Positions 51,501 to 58,552 of a DNA stretch of 64,000 nt are shown piece after piece. Source of the DNA: an uncultured Rhodospirillales bacterium (lineage in GTDB: Bacteria; Pseudomonadota; Alphaproteobacteria; ATCC43930; CGMCC-115725). The translations under genes were made by a program, and so were the position numbers. The stretch lies in NCBI GenBank assembly GCA_903828515.1, contig CAIKMD010000007.1, forward strand, positions 1,582,706-1,646,705, in the 5' to 3' direction. The number at the start of each line of letters is the position of its first letter. Within the stretch, counting starts at the first letter, position 1. The notes under the pieces are model-generated. The model saw only the letters and a program-made list of their open reading frames with translations. It was not told the DNA's origin and did no database searches.

Positions 51501-52343
51501 TCACGCCACGATCTCGCGCTGGATCGTGATTCGCCGCAGCAACCGGCGTTCCTCGGTGCTGAAATCCGTGCGCGCATGCAGCGTGCAGCGGTTGTCCCAC
51601 AGCACGACGTCGCCCGGCCGCCAGACATGCTGATAGACGAAGTGCGGCTGTTCCTGATGATCGAATAACAGGTTCAGCAACGGCTCGGCCTCGTCAGCGG
51701 TCATTCCCTCGATCTCATAGGTCATCAGGCGATTGACGTAGAGCGCCTTGCGGCCGGTGATCGGATGGCGGTGAACGACCGGATGTGCCCAACGCATCGC
51801 GTTCGGCGAGATCGGTCCCTTTTGCACGATATATTCGCCGAGCGGATCGTAGTAGTGGACGCCGCGCAGGGTTTCGATCCGCGCCTGAACGTCGGCGGGG
51901 AGGGTGTCGTAGGCCGCGTACATGTTGGCGAAGAGGGTGTCGCCGCCCGTCGACGGCACCTCGATGCCGTAGAGCATGGTGCCGGCGGGCGGGAACTCGG
52001 TGTAGCACTGATCGGAATGGAACTGCATCTCGCCGTCGGGGAGCACGCCGATCGGCTTGCCGTCCTCGCGGATGTTGGAGACGAACATCAATCCGGGATG
52101 CTTGCCCTTGTGCGGGTTGAAGATGTGGCCGATCTCGCCGAAGCGTTCGCCCAGGCGAATCTGGTCGTCCTCGCCGAGTTCCTGGCCGCGCACGACGATC
52201 ACGGCGTGATCGTGCCATGCGGTGCGGATCGCCTCGAAGGTCGCGTGGTCGAGATTCTCGCGAAGATCGATGCCGACGATCTCGGCGCCGATCGTGGGGG
52301 TCAGCGGCTTGACGGTCAGGCGCGTGTCGCGATGCGTATCCAT
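51501..52343 (-). CDS. TauD/TfdA-family 2-oxoglutarate dioxygenase
   Basis: 280-residue non-haem iron dioxygenase. Metal ligands H109-S-D111 (MQFHSDQ) and H256 (CTLHARTDF); 2-oxoglutarate-binding Arg near 267-271 (RRLLRRIT). VIVVRGQ, FGEIGHIFNPHKGKHPG and LYVNRLMTYEIEGM are typical of the family. Length is normal for TauD. Substrate is open (taurine, alkylsulfate, phenoxy acids). It is unrelated to the flagellar genes around it and not clearly in an operon; a hydroxyacid dehydrogenase lies 69 bp upstream on the same strand. Confidence 0.9.
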   Translation of the reverse strand: MDTHRDTRLTVKPLTPTIGAEIVGIDLRENLDHATFEAIRTAWHDHAVIVVRGQELGEDDQIRLGERFGEIGHIFNPHKGKHPGLMFVSNIREDGKPIGVLPDGEMQFHSDQCYTEFPPAGTMLYGIEVPSTGGDTLFANMYAAYDTLPADVQARIETLRGVHYYDPLGEYIVQKGPISPNAMRWAHPVVHRHPITGRKALYVNRLMTYEIEGMTADEAEPLLNLLFDHQEQPHFVYQHVWRPGDVVLWDNRCTLHARTDFSTEERRLLRRITIQREIVA

Positions 52344-52412
52344 GCTCGAATGCCCTTTCGATTCCGGGCCGAATTCAGGCGATCCTGATCGGATTCGGCT
52401 GGCGGGGCAAGA

Positions 52413-53348
52413 TCAATACCCCGCCGCTGGATCGACCCGGTCGACGATCGGCTCGCCGCGCTGCAGCCGGCGCAGATGGACGCAGATCAGCGGCGTGATG
52501 ATGGCGGGGAACTGGCCGCGCGATGCATGGGGCAGCACGGTGATGCGCGGGTGTTTCCAGAACGGGTGCTCTTTCGGCAAGGGCTCCTGGCGAAACACGT
52601 CGAGGGTCGCCGAATTGATGTGTCCGCTGTCGAGGGCGACGATGAGGTCGGCATCGACGACCTGCTCGCCGCGCCCGAGATTGATGACCGAGGCGTTCTT
52701 GGGGAGCTGCGCCAGGGTTTCGTGATTGATGATGTCGGCGGTTGCCGGCGTGTGGGGCAGCAGGTTGACCAGGATTTCGCTGCGTTTGAGAAATTCGAGA
52801 AGCTGATCGGTACCCGCGAAAATTTCGATCCCTTCGACGACGCGCGGACGCCGGACCCAGGCCGCGACCTGAAAGCCGATGCCGCGCAAGGCCTGCGCGG
52901 CGGCGAGGCCGATCGGCCCGAGCCCCATCACGCCGACCTTGCGGTCTTGCGTGCGCACGCGAGCCGCTTGCGCTTGCCGCCATTCGCCCTGCTGTTGCGC
53001 GAGCGCGAGGTCGGGCAGGTGACGATGATGCCGGAGGACGTGCAGCAGCGCCGTCTCGGTCATCATCGCGTCGCCCTTGGGGTTGGCGGCACGGACGATG
53101 GGGATGCCGGGCGGGATCGTCTTGTCCTCGAGCAGCATGTTCTGACCGGCGAACAGCGAGACGATGAGGCGCAGATTGGGGAAAGAGCGCAGCGCGTTGT
53201 CGGGCAGCTTGCTGATCGCGACGGCTTCGATCTCGTCGCGATTGCCGGCCTCGGGCCAGAAGCGTAATTCGACCTCGGGCATCTCGCGGGCAAAGCATTC
53301 GCGCCAGACGGCGGGCGGCGCGAAGATGGGCGTCATGAGCAGGATCAT
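52413..53348 (-). CDS. D-2-hydroxyacid dehydrogenase, GhrA-like
   Basis: 311-residue NAD(P)-dependent dehydrogenase of the glyoxylate/hydroxypyruvate reductase A group. Rossmann motif VGVMGLGPIG (G142, G144, G147). Catalytic residues R226 (INLGRGEQ), E255 (DVFRQEPLP) and H274 (VLPHASR). The N-terminal substrate domain includes VSLFAGQNMLL. Cytosolic reduction of glyoxylate or hydroxypyruvate is the likely reaction; other 2-ketoacids are possible. Upstream of the TauD-like gene, it may belong to the same catabolic unit. Confidence 0.88.
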   Translation of the reverse strand: MILLMTPIFAPPAVWRECFAREMPEVELRFWPEAGNRDEIEAVAISKLPDNALRSFPNLRLIVSLFAGQNMLLEDKTIPPGIPIVRAANPKGDAMMTETALLHVLRHHRHLPDLALAQQQGEWRQAQAARVRTQDRKVGVMGLGPIGLAAAQALRGIGFQVAAWVRRPRVVEGIEIFAGTDQLLEFLKRSEILVNLLPHTPATADIINHETLAQLPKNASVINLGRGEQVVDADLIVALDSGHINSATLDVFRQEPLPKEHPFWKHPRITVLPHASRGQFPAIITPLICVHLRRLQRGEPIVDRVDPAAGY

Positions 53349-53403
53349 GCCTCTATTGATGCATGACCTGAGGGGCGACTCAAGACGGGATTGAAGCGGA
53401 TCG

Positions 53404-53424
53404 CCGGAACAAGTCCGGCGATGA
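53404..53424. repeat. 21-nt dispersed intergenic repeat, copy 2
   Basis: Identical to 8348-8368. Read in one frame it gives the spurious peptide RIAGTSPAMT that such repeats often produce. It lies between the dehydrogenase promoter and the end of fliP. Confidence 0.55.
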
Positions 53425-53438
53425 CGATGGAGAGGGAC

Positions 53439-54185
53439 CTACCCCGCGCCGAAGCTCTGGACCAGCGAGCCCGCGACCAGATACCAGCCGTCGACCAGCA
53501 CGAAGAACACGAGCTTGAACGGCAGCGAGATGGTGACGGGGGGCAGCATCATCATGCCCATCGACATCAGGATCGAGGCGACGACGATGTCGATGATGAG
53601 GAAGGGCAGGAAGAGGAGAAAGCCGATCTCGAAGGACCGGCGCAATTCGCTGATCATGAAGGCGGGCACGACGACGCGCAGCGGAATGTCCTCGGGCTTG
53701 CCCGCGGTCGTATCGACCTTGGCCATGCCGGCGAAAAGCTGGAGATCCTGGTCGCGGACGTGATGGATCATGAAATCCTGCAGTGGCGCCGCGGTGCGCT
53801 CGAAGGCCTGCTGCTCGGTGATCTTTTCGGCGATCAATGGCGCGATGCCATTGTCATAAGCGGTCTGCAGCGTCGGCGCCATGACGAAGCCGGTGAGAAA
53901 CAGCGCCAGACTGACCAGCACGAAATTGGGCGGGGTGGTCTGGGTGCCGAGCGCGTTCCGCAGGAACGACAGCACGACGATGATGCGGGTGAACGAGGTG
54001 ACGGTGATCAGGATCGCCGGCGCGAGGCTCAGCACCGTCAGGAGCATGAGCAACTGGACAATGCGGCCGGTCGATGACCCGGCGTCGCCCATGTCGAGCG
54101 TCAGGGTCTGTGCCGTGGCGGGATGCGCGGCGACGAGAAGGGAGAGGGGGCCGATCCAGGCGGTGAGTTTGGCCAGCCGCGTCAC
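53439..54185 (-). CDS. fliP: Flagellar type III export gate protein FliP
   Basis: 248 residues. Cleavable signal peptide (SLLVAAHPATAQ), then four TM helices with signatures SFTRIIVVLSFLRNALGTQTTPPN and the C-terminal FLIIDIVVASILMSMGMMMLPP. FliP5-FliQ4-FliR1 form the export channel. The GTG start overlaps the fliO stop (GTGA). fliQ and fliR are in the next operon on the other strand. Confidence 0.97.
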   Translation of the reverse strand: MTRLAKLTAWIGPLSLLVAAHPATAQTLTLDMGDAGSSTGRIVQLLMLLTVLSLAPAILITVTSFTRIIVVLSFLRNALGTQTTPPNFVLVSLALFLTGFVMAPTLQTAYDNGIAPLIAEKITEQQAFERTAAPLQDFMIHHVRDQDLQLFAGMAKVDTTAGKPEDIPLRVVVPAFMISELRRSFEIGFLLFLPFLIIDIVVASILMSMGMMMLPPVTISLPFKLVFFVLVDGWYLVAGSLVQSFGAG

Positions 54186-54502
54186 GGCCGCGATCCCGGC
54201 AGCATCGACGAGAATTCAGGTGTGGGCTTCACGTCCGGCGGGACGATCGCCGTTTCGATCACCAGATCGTCGTTCACGCCGATCATCAGCAGATGCTCGA
54301 TCCCGTCGCGCTTGATCAGGACGAGGCGGCGCTTGCCGTCGAGCGACAGGACTTCTTCGATGGCGAGGCGCTTCTTGCCACGGTTGCGGGGAATCCCGCC
54401 GCCGAGGCCGAGGCGCTTGGCGATCCAGGCCGCGGCGAAGATCATCGCCACGACGAGGATCAGCGCGCCGGCGAAGCGCCAATACATGTCGCCCATTTCC
54501 AT
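54182..54502 (-). CDS. fliO: Flagellar biosynthesis protein FliO
   Basis: 106-residue FliO: one N-terminal TM helix (YWRFAGALILVVAMIFAAAWIAKRLGLG) and a short beta-rich cytosolic part (KKRLAIEEVLSLDGKRRLVLIKRDGIEHLLMIGVNDDLVIE). It assists FliP complex assembly. ATG overlaps the stop of the upstream small gene (ATGA), so the flhX-like gene, the 98-codon gene, fliO and fliP are one coupled unit. Confidence 0.93.
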   Translation of the reverse strand: MEMGDMYWRFAGALILVVAMIFAAAWIAKRLGLGGGIPRNRGKKRLAIEEVLSLDGKRRLVLIKRDGIEHLLMIGVNDDLVIETAIVPPDVKPTPEFSSMLPGSRP

Positions 54503-54798
54503 CAGCGTTGTCCCCGGTCGCCGGCATAGGTTTCGGTGGCGTGGCGGGCCCGGTCGGCGCCGGTGCGGCGCTTGATGTCGTCGGCGACCAGATCCATCTG
54601 GCGCAACACGTCTTCCATCGCGGCGAGCACGTCGCTGCGCTCGATCGCGGGGGAACTGCGCGCGATGTCGGTCAGGCGCTCGACTTCGGCATCGAGCCCG
54701 TCGAACTCGACGTCGACGCCTTGGGCGAGGGCGCGGCGCGCCTGCGCCAATGCCTGGCCGAGGTCTTCAAGCCGGTCCTTCAGCGAGGGCGATGTCAT
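54502..54798 (-). CDS. Small coiled-coil protein of unknown function in the fliOP operon
   Basis: 98 residues, Asp/Glu/Arg/Leu-rich, predicted helical throughout (LKDRLEDLGQALAQARRALAQGVDVEFDGLDAEVERLTDI...VLAAMEDVLRQMDLVADDIKRR). No motif recognised. Overlaps its upstream neighbour and fliO by 4 bp each, so it is very likely translated. Size and helicity fit a flagellar chaperone or export adaptor, but that is only inference. Confidence 0.75.
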   Translation of the reverse strand: MTSPSLKDRLEDLGQALAQARRALAQGVDVEFDGLDAEVERLTDIARSSPAIERSDVLAAMEDVLRQMDLVADDIKRRTGADRARHATETYAGDRGQR

Positions 54799-55031
54799 GG
54801 TGCGGTCTCCAAGGCAGGGGAATGAGTGGAGGCGAGAACGGTGAAGAGGACTTCGGCGACGACGGCGAGGGCGGCCACCGGGATCTGGTCGCCGGTCCGG
54901 ATCGCCGCGAGACATTGGTCGAGATCGGAATCCCGAGGGATCATCATGCCGTGCGCGGCCGCAAGGTCGCGGATGCGCTGGGCCACGGCGGACGGGGCGG
55001 TTGAATCCTCGGGGAGCGGCGATAGCGGCAA
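54795..55031 (-). CDS. FlhB C-terminal-like protein (FlhX type)
   Basis: 78 residues matching the tail of the FlhB cytoplasmic switch domain: AVAQRIRDLAAAHGMMIPRDSDLDQCLAAIRTGDQIPVAALAVVAEVLFTVL. It lacks the membrane part and the NPTH site. Similar FlhX proteins in other bacteria can partly replace the FlhB-C domain. The start is TTG, supported by AGGA about 7-8 nt upstream; no suitable ATG exists. Full-length flhB is at 57413. First gene of this minus-strand unit, divergent from flgB. Confidence 0.82.
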   Translation of the reverse strand: MPLSPLPEDSTAPSAVAQRIRDLAAAHGMMIPRDSDLDQCLAAIRTGDQIPVAALAVVAEVLFTVLASTHSPALETAP

Positions 55032-55079
55032 AGGTTAATTCCTGGGTTGGCGGCAACCCTGAATTTCGCCCCGATATGG

Positions 55080-55094
55080 TTAATTTTTCGTTGC
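55080..55094 (+). promoter_or_regulatory. Degenerate CtrA box before flgB
   Basis: TTAA-TTTTTCG-TTGC in the flhX-flgB gap, 93 bp before flgB; the second half matches 2 of 4. It resembles the fliL site (TTAATTTTTGGTTG on its complement). TTAC-N6-TTAA at 55150-55163 is another candidate. Confidence 0.4.
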
Positions 55095-55187
55095 CAAACC
55101 GGGGGTGGTCCCGGTTTCCGGCGCCTAAATCGGACGGGGCCGGCCGGCTTTACGAAAAATTAAGGTTACCGGGCCGATTATGCCGGC

Positions 55188-55592
55188 ATGGACCTCGCTC
55201 ATATCCCCCTCTTTGAGGCACTCACCAAGCGCATGACCTGGCTCACGCAGCGCCAGACCGTGTTGGCCGAGAACGTCGCCAACGCGAATACGCCGGGTTA
55301 TGCCGCGAAGGATTTGAAGGAACCCGATTTCAAGACCCTGATCGGCCGGGGCGCGCCGGGTATTCATCTCGCCTCGACCCAGCCGGGCCACATCGCCGCC
55401 GCCGGAGCGGGCCGTGATTTCGGTCTCTCGAAAGTCGTTACCGAGCAGAGCATCGACGGCAACGGCGTCTCGGTCGAAGAGCAGATGATGAAAGTTTCGA
55501 GCAACGCGTCCGACTACTCGTTGGTCACCAGTCTCTACAAGAGCCAGGTCTCGCTCATCAAAATGGCGTTGGGCGGCGGCGGCGGCGGTTGA
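55188..55592 (+). CDS. flgB: Proximal rod protein FlgB
   Basis: 134-residue rod subunit. The N-terminal axial motif is RQTVLAENVANANTPGYAAKDL, and the C-terminal part (DGNGVSVEEQMMKVSSNASDYSLVTSLYKSQVSLIKMALG) is standard. First gene of flgB-flgC-fliE-fliQ-fliR-flhB-cckA. Type III exported without signal peptide. Confidence 0.96.
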   Translation: MDLAHIPLFEALTKRMTWLTQRQTVLAENVANANTPGYAAKDLKEPDFKTLIGRGAPGIHLASTQPGHIAAAGAGRDFGLSKVVTEQSIDGNGVSVEEQMMKVSSNASDYSLVTSLYKSQVSLIKMALGGGGGG

Positions 55593-55610
55593 GCCACAGG
55601 AGTTTGAAAC

Positions 55611-56021
55611 ATGGAACTCGATAAATCATTCGCCGTTGCCTTCTCGGGCATGAACGCGCAGAGCCAGCGGCTCAAGATCATCGCCGAGAATCTGGCGAAC
55701 GTCGATTCGACGTCGCAGACACCCGATGGCGATCCGTACAAGCGCAAGATCGTCTCGTTCGAAGACGTGCTCGACAAGACGATGGGCGTCGACAAGGTTC
55801 GGGTTTCGAGCGTGAAGCAGGTCGATGGCGGCTTCGGCCGTTCCTACGAGCCGGGGCATCCGGCCGCTGACGCCAGCGGCTATGTCAAAACCCCGAACGT
55901 CAATTCGGTGACCGAGCTGATGGACATGCGCGAGGCGCAACGCAGCTACGACGCCAACCTCAACGTGATCGACGCGGCGAAGTCGATGCTGAGCCGCACC
56001 ATCGATCTTCTGCGCGGCTAG
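55611..56021 (+). CDS. flgC: Proximal rod protein FlgC
   Basis: 136-residue rod subunit. FSGMNAQSQRLKIIAENLANVDSTSQTPDGDPYKRK near the start and PNVNSVTELMDMREAQRSYDANLNVIDAAKSMLSRTIDLLR at the end are the FlgC hallmarks. 18 bp after flgB. Confidence 0.97.
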   Translation: MELDKSFAVAFSGMNAQSQRLKIIAENLANVDSTSQTPDGDPYKRKIVSFEDVLDKTMGVDKVRVSSVKQVDGGFGRSYEPGHPAADASGYVKTPNVNSVTELMDMREAQRSYDANLNVIDAAKSMLSRTIDLLRG

Positions 56022-56039
56022 TAGAAAAGGAATCAGGTC

Positions 56040-56354
56040 ATGGCCGTCGATTTCACAGCCGCTCTCAACGCTTATGCCAATGCCGGCAAGGTCGCCGGCG
56101 GTGCCGCGGGCACGGGTGGCGTTTCCGCTACCGGCGGCGAAAGCTTCGGCAAGATGGTCCAACAGGCGGCGTCGAGCGTCATGGACACCCTCGGTAAAAG
56201 CGAAGCGGCCAGTCTTCAGGCGGTTACCGGCAAGGCCGATCTCACCGCCGTGACCGAAGCCGTCACCAATGCCCAGGTAGCGTTGCAGACCGTGGTCGCC
56301 GTGCGCGATCGCGTGATCTCGGCCTATCAGGACATTCTCAAAATGCCGATCTGA
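56040..56354 (+). CDS. fliE: MS-ring/rod adaptor FliE
   Basis: 104-residue FliE. C-terminal family helix: AASLQAVTGKADLTAVTEAVTNAQVALQTVVAVRDRVISAYQDILKMPI. First rod-associated substrate of the export system, linking FliF to FlgB. 18 bp after flgC. Confidence 0.95.
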   Translation: MAVDFTAALNAYANAGKVAGGAAGTGGVSATGGESFGKMVQQAASSVMDTLGKSEAASLQAVTGKADLTAVTEAVTNAQVALQTVVAVRDRVISAYQDILKMPI

Positions 56355-56372
56355 CGGCTTGGAGTTCGAGAA

Positions 56373-56636
56373 ATGACTGCCGCCGACGCGCTCTCGATCG
56401 CCCGTGAAAGCATTTATGTCGCGCTGAAACTCGGCGCGCCGGCGATGCTGCTCGCGCTGGCCGTGGGTCTCGCGATCTCGTTCTTTCAGGCGCTCACCCA
56501 GATTCAGGAAATGACCCTGACCTTCGTGCCGAAGATGATCGTCATTCTTCTGTCGCTGATGCTGTTCCTGCCCTTCATGCTGTCGACGCTGATCTCGTTC
56601 ACCGAAGGCCTGATGGGCCGCATCATCACGGGCTGA
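56373..56636 (+). CDS. fliQ: Flagellar export gate protein FliQ
   Basis: 87 residues with two TM helices (LGAPAMLLALAVGLAISFFQALTQIQEMTLTFVPK and IVILLSLMLFLPFMLSTLISF). Normal length. The stop overlaps the fliR start (TGATG), as is usual. Confidence 0.96.
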   Translation: MTAADALSIARESIYVALKLGAPAMLLALAVGLAISFFQALTQIQEMTLTFVPKMIVILLSLMLFLPFMLSTLISFTEGLMGRIITG

Positions 56637-57409
56637 TGCAACCCCTCGAGCTCACGCAGTTCCTGCCGACCAACGCCTTCGCGGCGTTGCTGGTTTTCGC
56701 GCGGATCGGCTCGGCGATGATGCTGTTGCCGGGGTTCGGCGAAGTCTACGTCCCCCAACGCTTCCGGTTGCTGCTGGCGCTGCTGATCTCGGCGGTGATG
56801 CTGCCGGTCGTGGCGCCGCTGTTGCCCGCCTTGCCCAGCGGACCTTCCGAGCTTCTCATGGTCGTCGGCAGCGAGATCGCGGTCGGTATCTTCATCGGCA
56901 CGCTCGCGCGGATGATTCTCGCCGCCCTGGAAACGGCGGGGCAGGTCGTCTCGATGCAGATGGGCCTCTCCAACGCCGTCATGTTCAACCCGGCCGCCGC
57001 GGCCCAGGACGCCATTCCGGCCGCGCTGTACGGCATGCTCGGCGTCTTGCTGATTTTCCTGACCAACCTGCATCATCTGATGCTGCGCGGCCTGATGGAC
57101 AGCTACATGGTGTTCACGCCGGGCCGCCTGCCGCCGCTCGAGGATCTGTCGCAGACCATGGCACACGCGGTGTCGGGCTCGTTCCGGCTCGCGATCGAGA
57201 TGGCATCGCCGTTCATCGTGCTCGGCACGGTGTTCTTCGTCGGTCTGGGCCTGATCGCGCGGCTGGTGCCGCAGCTTCAGGTTCTTTTCGTTACCCAGCC
57301 GCTCCAGATCATGGGCGGCCTGGTCCTGTTCGCGTTGATCATGGCGACCGGCATGGGCTGGTTCCTCGATGCCATGACCCAGCAATTCAACGTCATGATT
57401 CCGGGCTAG
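56636..57409 (+). CDS. fliR: Flagellar export gate protein FliR
   Basis: 257-residue polytopic membrane protein (about six TM segments). Family landmarks: FAALLVFARIGSAMMLLPGFGEVYVPQRFRLLLALLIS and LETAGQVVSMQMGLSNAVMFNP. It works with FliP and FliQ as the export channel. Followed by flhB after 3 bp. Confidence 0.96.
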   Translation: MQPLELTQFLPTNAFAALLVFARIGSAMMLLPGFGEVYVPQRFRLLLALLISAVMLPVVAPLLPALPSGPSELLMVVGSEIAVGIFIGTLARMILAALETAGQVVSMQMGLSNAVMFNPAAAAQDAIPAALYGMLGVLLIFLTNLHHLMLRGLMDSYMVFTPGRLPPLEDLSQTMAHAVSGSFRLAIEMASPFIVLGTVFFVGLGLIARLVPQLQVLFVTQPLQIMGGLVLFALIMATGMGWFLDAMTQQFNVMIPG

Positions 57410-57412
57410 GTC

Positions 57413-58498
57413 ATGGCGGACGAAGCCGATAGCGGGCAAAAAACCGAAGAACCATCATCGCGAAAACTGGCCGAGGCCCGCAATCGCGGCCAGGTCGCGC
57501 AGTCGCGCGAGGTCAATACCTGGTTCATGCTGATGGCGGGAACCGGGATCGTGTTGTTCCTGGCGCCGTCGATGTCGCGCGTGCTCGGCGGAGCGCTGAT
57601 CAGCTTCATGCGGATCGAGCCGTACCTCAATGAAAACGGCGTGATCTGGCCGATGGTCGGCACCGCCCTGGGCAAGGTCGCGGTGGCGATGCTGCTGCCG
57701 ATGCTGGTCGCGGTGCTGGCGGCGGCGGGCGGCACGCTGGTACAGATCGGCCTGGTGTTCGCCACCGAAAAAATCGGCTTCGACGTCTCGCATATCTCGC
57801 CGCTGGGCGGGATCAAACGCATGTTCTCCGTGCGGTCGCTCGTCGAGTTCGGCAAGAGCCTCGCCAAGATCGGCGCGGTCGCGACGGTCGCGATATGGAT
57901 GGTGATGCCGTCCTTCGGCACGATCCTCGACATGGCGCGCGAGCCGGCCGAAGCGGTGCCCGGCGAGCTTTATCACCTGACGCTGAAGCTGCTCTATGGC
58001 GTGCTGGCGGTGGTGACCGCGTTGGCGATCATCGATTACGGCTATCAGCGCTTCGCGTTCATGAAGTCGATGCGCATGTCGAAGCAGGAACAGAAGGAAG
58101 AACACAAGCAGTCGGAAGGCGACCCCAAGATCCGCAGCCGCTTGCGTCAGATCCGCATGGAGCGTTCGCGCCGCCGCATGATGACGGCGGTCCCGAAAGC
58201 CTCGGTGATCATCACCAACCCGACCCACTTTGCCGTGGCGCTGCAATACGAACTCGGCGATTCCGGCGCGCCGCGCGTCGTCGCCAAAGGCGCCGACCTC
58301 ATCGCCTTCAAGATTCGCGAAATCGCCACTGCGAACGACATTCCGATCGTCGAAAACCCGCCGCTGGCGCGCGCGCTCTATGCCGGTGCCGATATCGACA
58401 AGGAAATCCCCGCCGAGCATTACAAGGCGGTGGCCGAGATCATCTCCTACGTCTTCCGCCTCAAGGGCAAGCTCAAGGCGCAGCCGGCGCCGAACTGA
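57413..58498 (+). CDS. flhB: Export specificity switch FlhB
   Basis: 361 residues. N-terminal SGQKTEEPSSRKLAEARNRGQVAQSREV, four TM segments to about residue 210, then the cytosolic domain with the autocleavage site N269-P-T-H272. ARALYAGADIDKEIPAEHYKAVAEIISYVF follows. FliK triggers its switch from rod/hook to filament export. 54 bp before cckA. Confidence 0.97.
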   Translation: MADEADSGQKTEEPSSRKLAEARNRGQVAQSREVNTWFMLMAGTGIVLFLAPSMSRVLGGALISFMRIEPYLNENGVIWPMVGTALGKVAVAMLLPMLVAVLAAAGGTLVQIGLVFATEKIGFDVSHISPLGGIKRMFSVRSLVEFGKSLAKIGAVATVAIWMVMPSFGTILDMAREPAEAVPGELYHLTLKLLYGVLAVVTALAIIDYGYQRFAFMKSMRMSKQEQKEEHKQSEGDPKIRSRLRQIRMERSRRRMMTAVPKASVIITNPTHFAVALQYELGDSGAPRVVAKGADLIAFKIREIATANDIPIVENPPLARALYAGADIDKEIPAEHYKAVAEIISYVFRLKGKLKAQPAPN

Positions 58499-58552
58499 GG
58501 CGGGGGCGGCGACCTCGCGCCCGCGCTGGTTTGTGTTAGACTCAACCCCATC

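Noticed and set aside
53391-54077. 228-codon plus-strand frame beginning in the dispersed repeat
   Set aside because: Starts with the RIAGTSPAMT translation typical of intergenic repeats and continues opposite fliP.
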